This document shows positions 37,701 to 37,852 of a stretch of 37,852 nucleotides of DNA, one piece after another (position 1 is the stretch's first letter; every line of letters starts with the position of its first letter). A model generated the notes under the pieces. The model searched no databases, had not been told where the DNA came from, and saw only the letters and a program-made list of their open reading frames with translations. A program made the position numbers and the translations under genes. The DNA comes from Oscillospiraceae bacterium (GTDB taxonomy: Bacteria; Bacillota; Clostridia; Oscillospirales; CAG-272), in NCBI GenBank assembly GCA_015064025.1, contig SVSZ01000008.1, forward strand, positions 1-37,852, in the 5' to 3' direction.

Positions 37701-37852
37701 GAAGTTCCCACATTCAAACCAACACTCGCATTCTTCGTACTTTCGGTAGCATACGATCCATTAATTCCAACTGAATTTCCTGTCGTAATTTTAGAAGATG
37801 ATGAATTTGAGCCTCCTGCACTTGATGAAGTATTTGTGGATCGTATGCTACC
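34703..37852 (-). CDS. Large mosaic surface protein (Ser/Gly-rich N-terminal part, BspA-type LRR_5, Flg_new/InlB-B-like repeats, aromatic-rich C-terminus); N-terminus outside window
   Basis: The ORF-track start is an internal TTG at 37717; the frame stays open to the window edge (...GSIRSTNTSSSAGGSNSSSSKITTGNSVGINGSYATESTKNASVGLNVGTSENV...). LRR: IPDNAFEGCTNLKTV..IGANAFKGCESLTTF; three FxANGG...GWxxxxx...YAxW repeats. Confidence 0.88.
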   Translation of the reverse strand, partial: GSIRSTNTSSSAGGSNSSSSKITTGNSVGINGSYATESTKNASVGLNVGTSENVNFGYTDSFSAEINPEINVTPPQATGGIGGSLGGSLGGSTENSGSIDIGTSTDTNLKYESNDREAAQIAGSRTQSFGTEQSSNSSAYWDTSSSSNANWNTTDGYEASWEASNDSSVSNLISELISQKYGYTSTESRSENSSSTVTKGGEQVLTDEYEATVEYSVESISTITRGVERTYAENGYYRLVLAGTVHVFAIVGYDIATSSYFTYSYSVLDKGTYTYMDYSKDDPTFKDCENGIIPFEIPYYVHEFVSEITARSEGLVVDTTTGYITEYNCPFTFIPESDTRANVVIPEYVSIDNGDGTYSAVRVRGIAADVFSGNCDITGIVLPKYISEIPDNAFEGCTNLKTVIGYGIKTIGANAFKGCESLTTFVVDEYITDLGTNAFEGCPEIRAMAAKADVANAVLNSGAKKITLDLTKLSESFDNRKITVSDSTEYLALFGGGKTFTNLQIESNATETFISNITFVGNTDTPIKLSSNAITLGRVTVENAPGFALIIESANAEVRLLGNINLTSKSTNAVISKNVTLSKADSGVAGYMNVTGKYLVCGTITNEGMLTTSNGIEYIDEDTFNSMLTSSTVTFNANGGSVSDSSKTVYYGQYYGALPIPTRANYTFAGWYTEAEGGTQLNADSIVTALVNQTLYAHWTPNTFTVYFDANGGSVSPSSKALTFGNSLGSLPTPTRANYTFTGWHDANGNCVYDSTVPGSATNFTVYAYWTPNTFTLYYNANGGWVSTSSKTLTFGDSLGSLPTPTKDYCNFAGWHDANGNPVYDSTVPSSATDLTIYAYWVDKDIVYWASASDVPTDAQIVDRKYTYTQTYYTTSASSWLDGWTHYNTTSVWSDYGAWSGWSASPAYGSDSRLVETRYIEPVYKTVWHYSRCISATTGGSSTYSLGYYGEKNNQYITLDYQLEVTGSNSGHLRYGPYVGEYGTYYKNYWWNEQSEQVLVSEGYTEYRYCDRYLIYTYYFYRTENLETTSYPSGNDISNVQEWVCYRPK
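35319..35959 (-). repeat. Three tandem Flg_new / InlB-B-like repeats (coding)
   Basis: VTFNANGGSVS...GWYTEAEGG...LYAHWTPN; VYFDANGGSVS...GWHDANGN...VYAYWTPN; LYYNANGGWVS...GWHDANGN...IYAYWVDKD. The last two units are close at protein and DNA level. Confidence 0.88.
37578..37613 (-). repeat. 12 bp tandem repeat, 3 units (encodes GGSL/GGIG-type repeats)
   Basis: gatccaccaagt gatccaccaagt gatccaccaata. Confidence 0.9.

Overview
Chromosomal segment that looks like a Clostridia/Bacillota genome or MAG (Spo0A, GerW, ScpAB, consensus sigma-A promoters). Positions 1-19594 read mainly on the minus strand: the 5' end of nrdD; a compact aromatic amino acid cluster (aminotransferase, pheA, aroB, aroC, aroE-aroK fusion, aroQ, aroA, tyrA, DAHP synthase) followed by metY-like and metA genes; a polar amino acid ABC transporter; and uvrB-uvrA. 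Positions 19861-34597 read on the plus strand: lon, engB/ysxC, a site-2 protease, scpA, scpB, a DUF2953-like gene, gerW/ytfJ, a D,D-carboxypeptidase, an RsuA/RluB-type pseudouridine synthase, a GNAT-like protein, spo0A, rpsO, pnp, a VanY-like M15 protein and a Cys-rich membrane protein. The right end is a large minus-strand, lower-GC surface protein gene that runs off the window. No rRNA, tRNA, CRISPR array or transposase was recognised. The most notable signals are: (i) a candidate bistable leader before pnp, where an anti-SD segment can pair with either an upstream hairpin or the pnp SD; (ii) a hairpin that buries the SD of the D,D-carboxypeptidase gene; (iii) a VanY-like protein that appears to have lost key zinc/catalytic residues; (iv) a nested inverted repeat carrying the ABC transporter promoter; (v) tandem NrdR-type boxes at nrdD; (vi) a mosaic surface protein with BspA-type LRRs, three Flg_new/InlB-B-like repeats and a Tyr/Trp-rich C-terminus. 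I see no clear new multi-gene defence or mobile system. All calls are by eye; no searches or folding were run.
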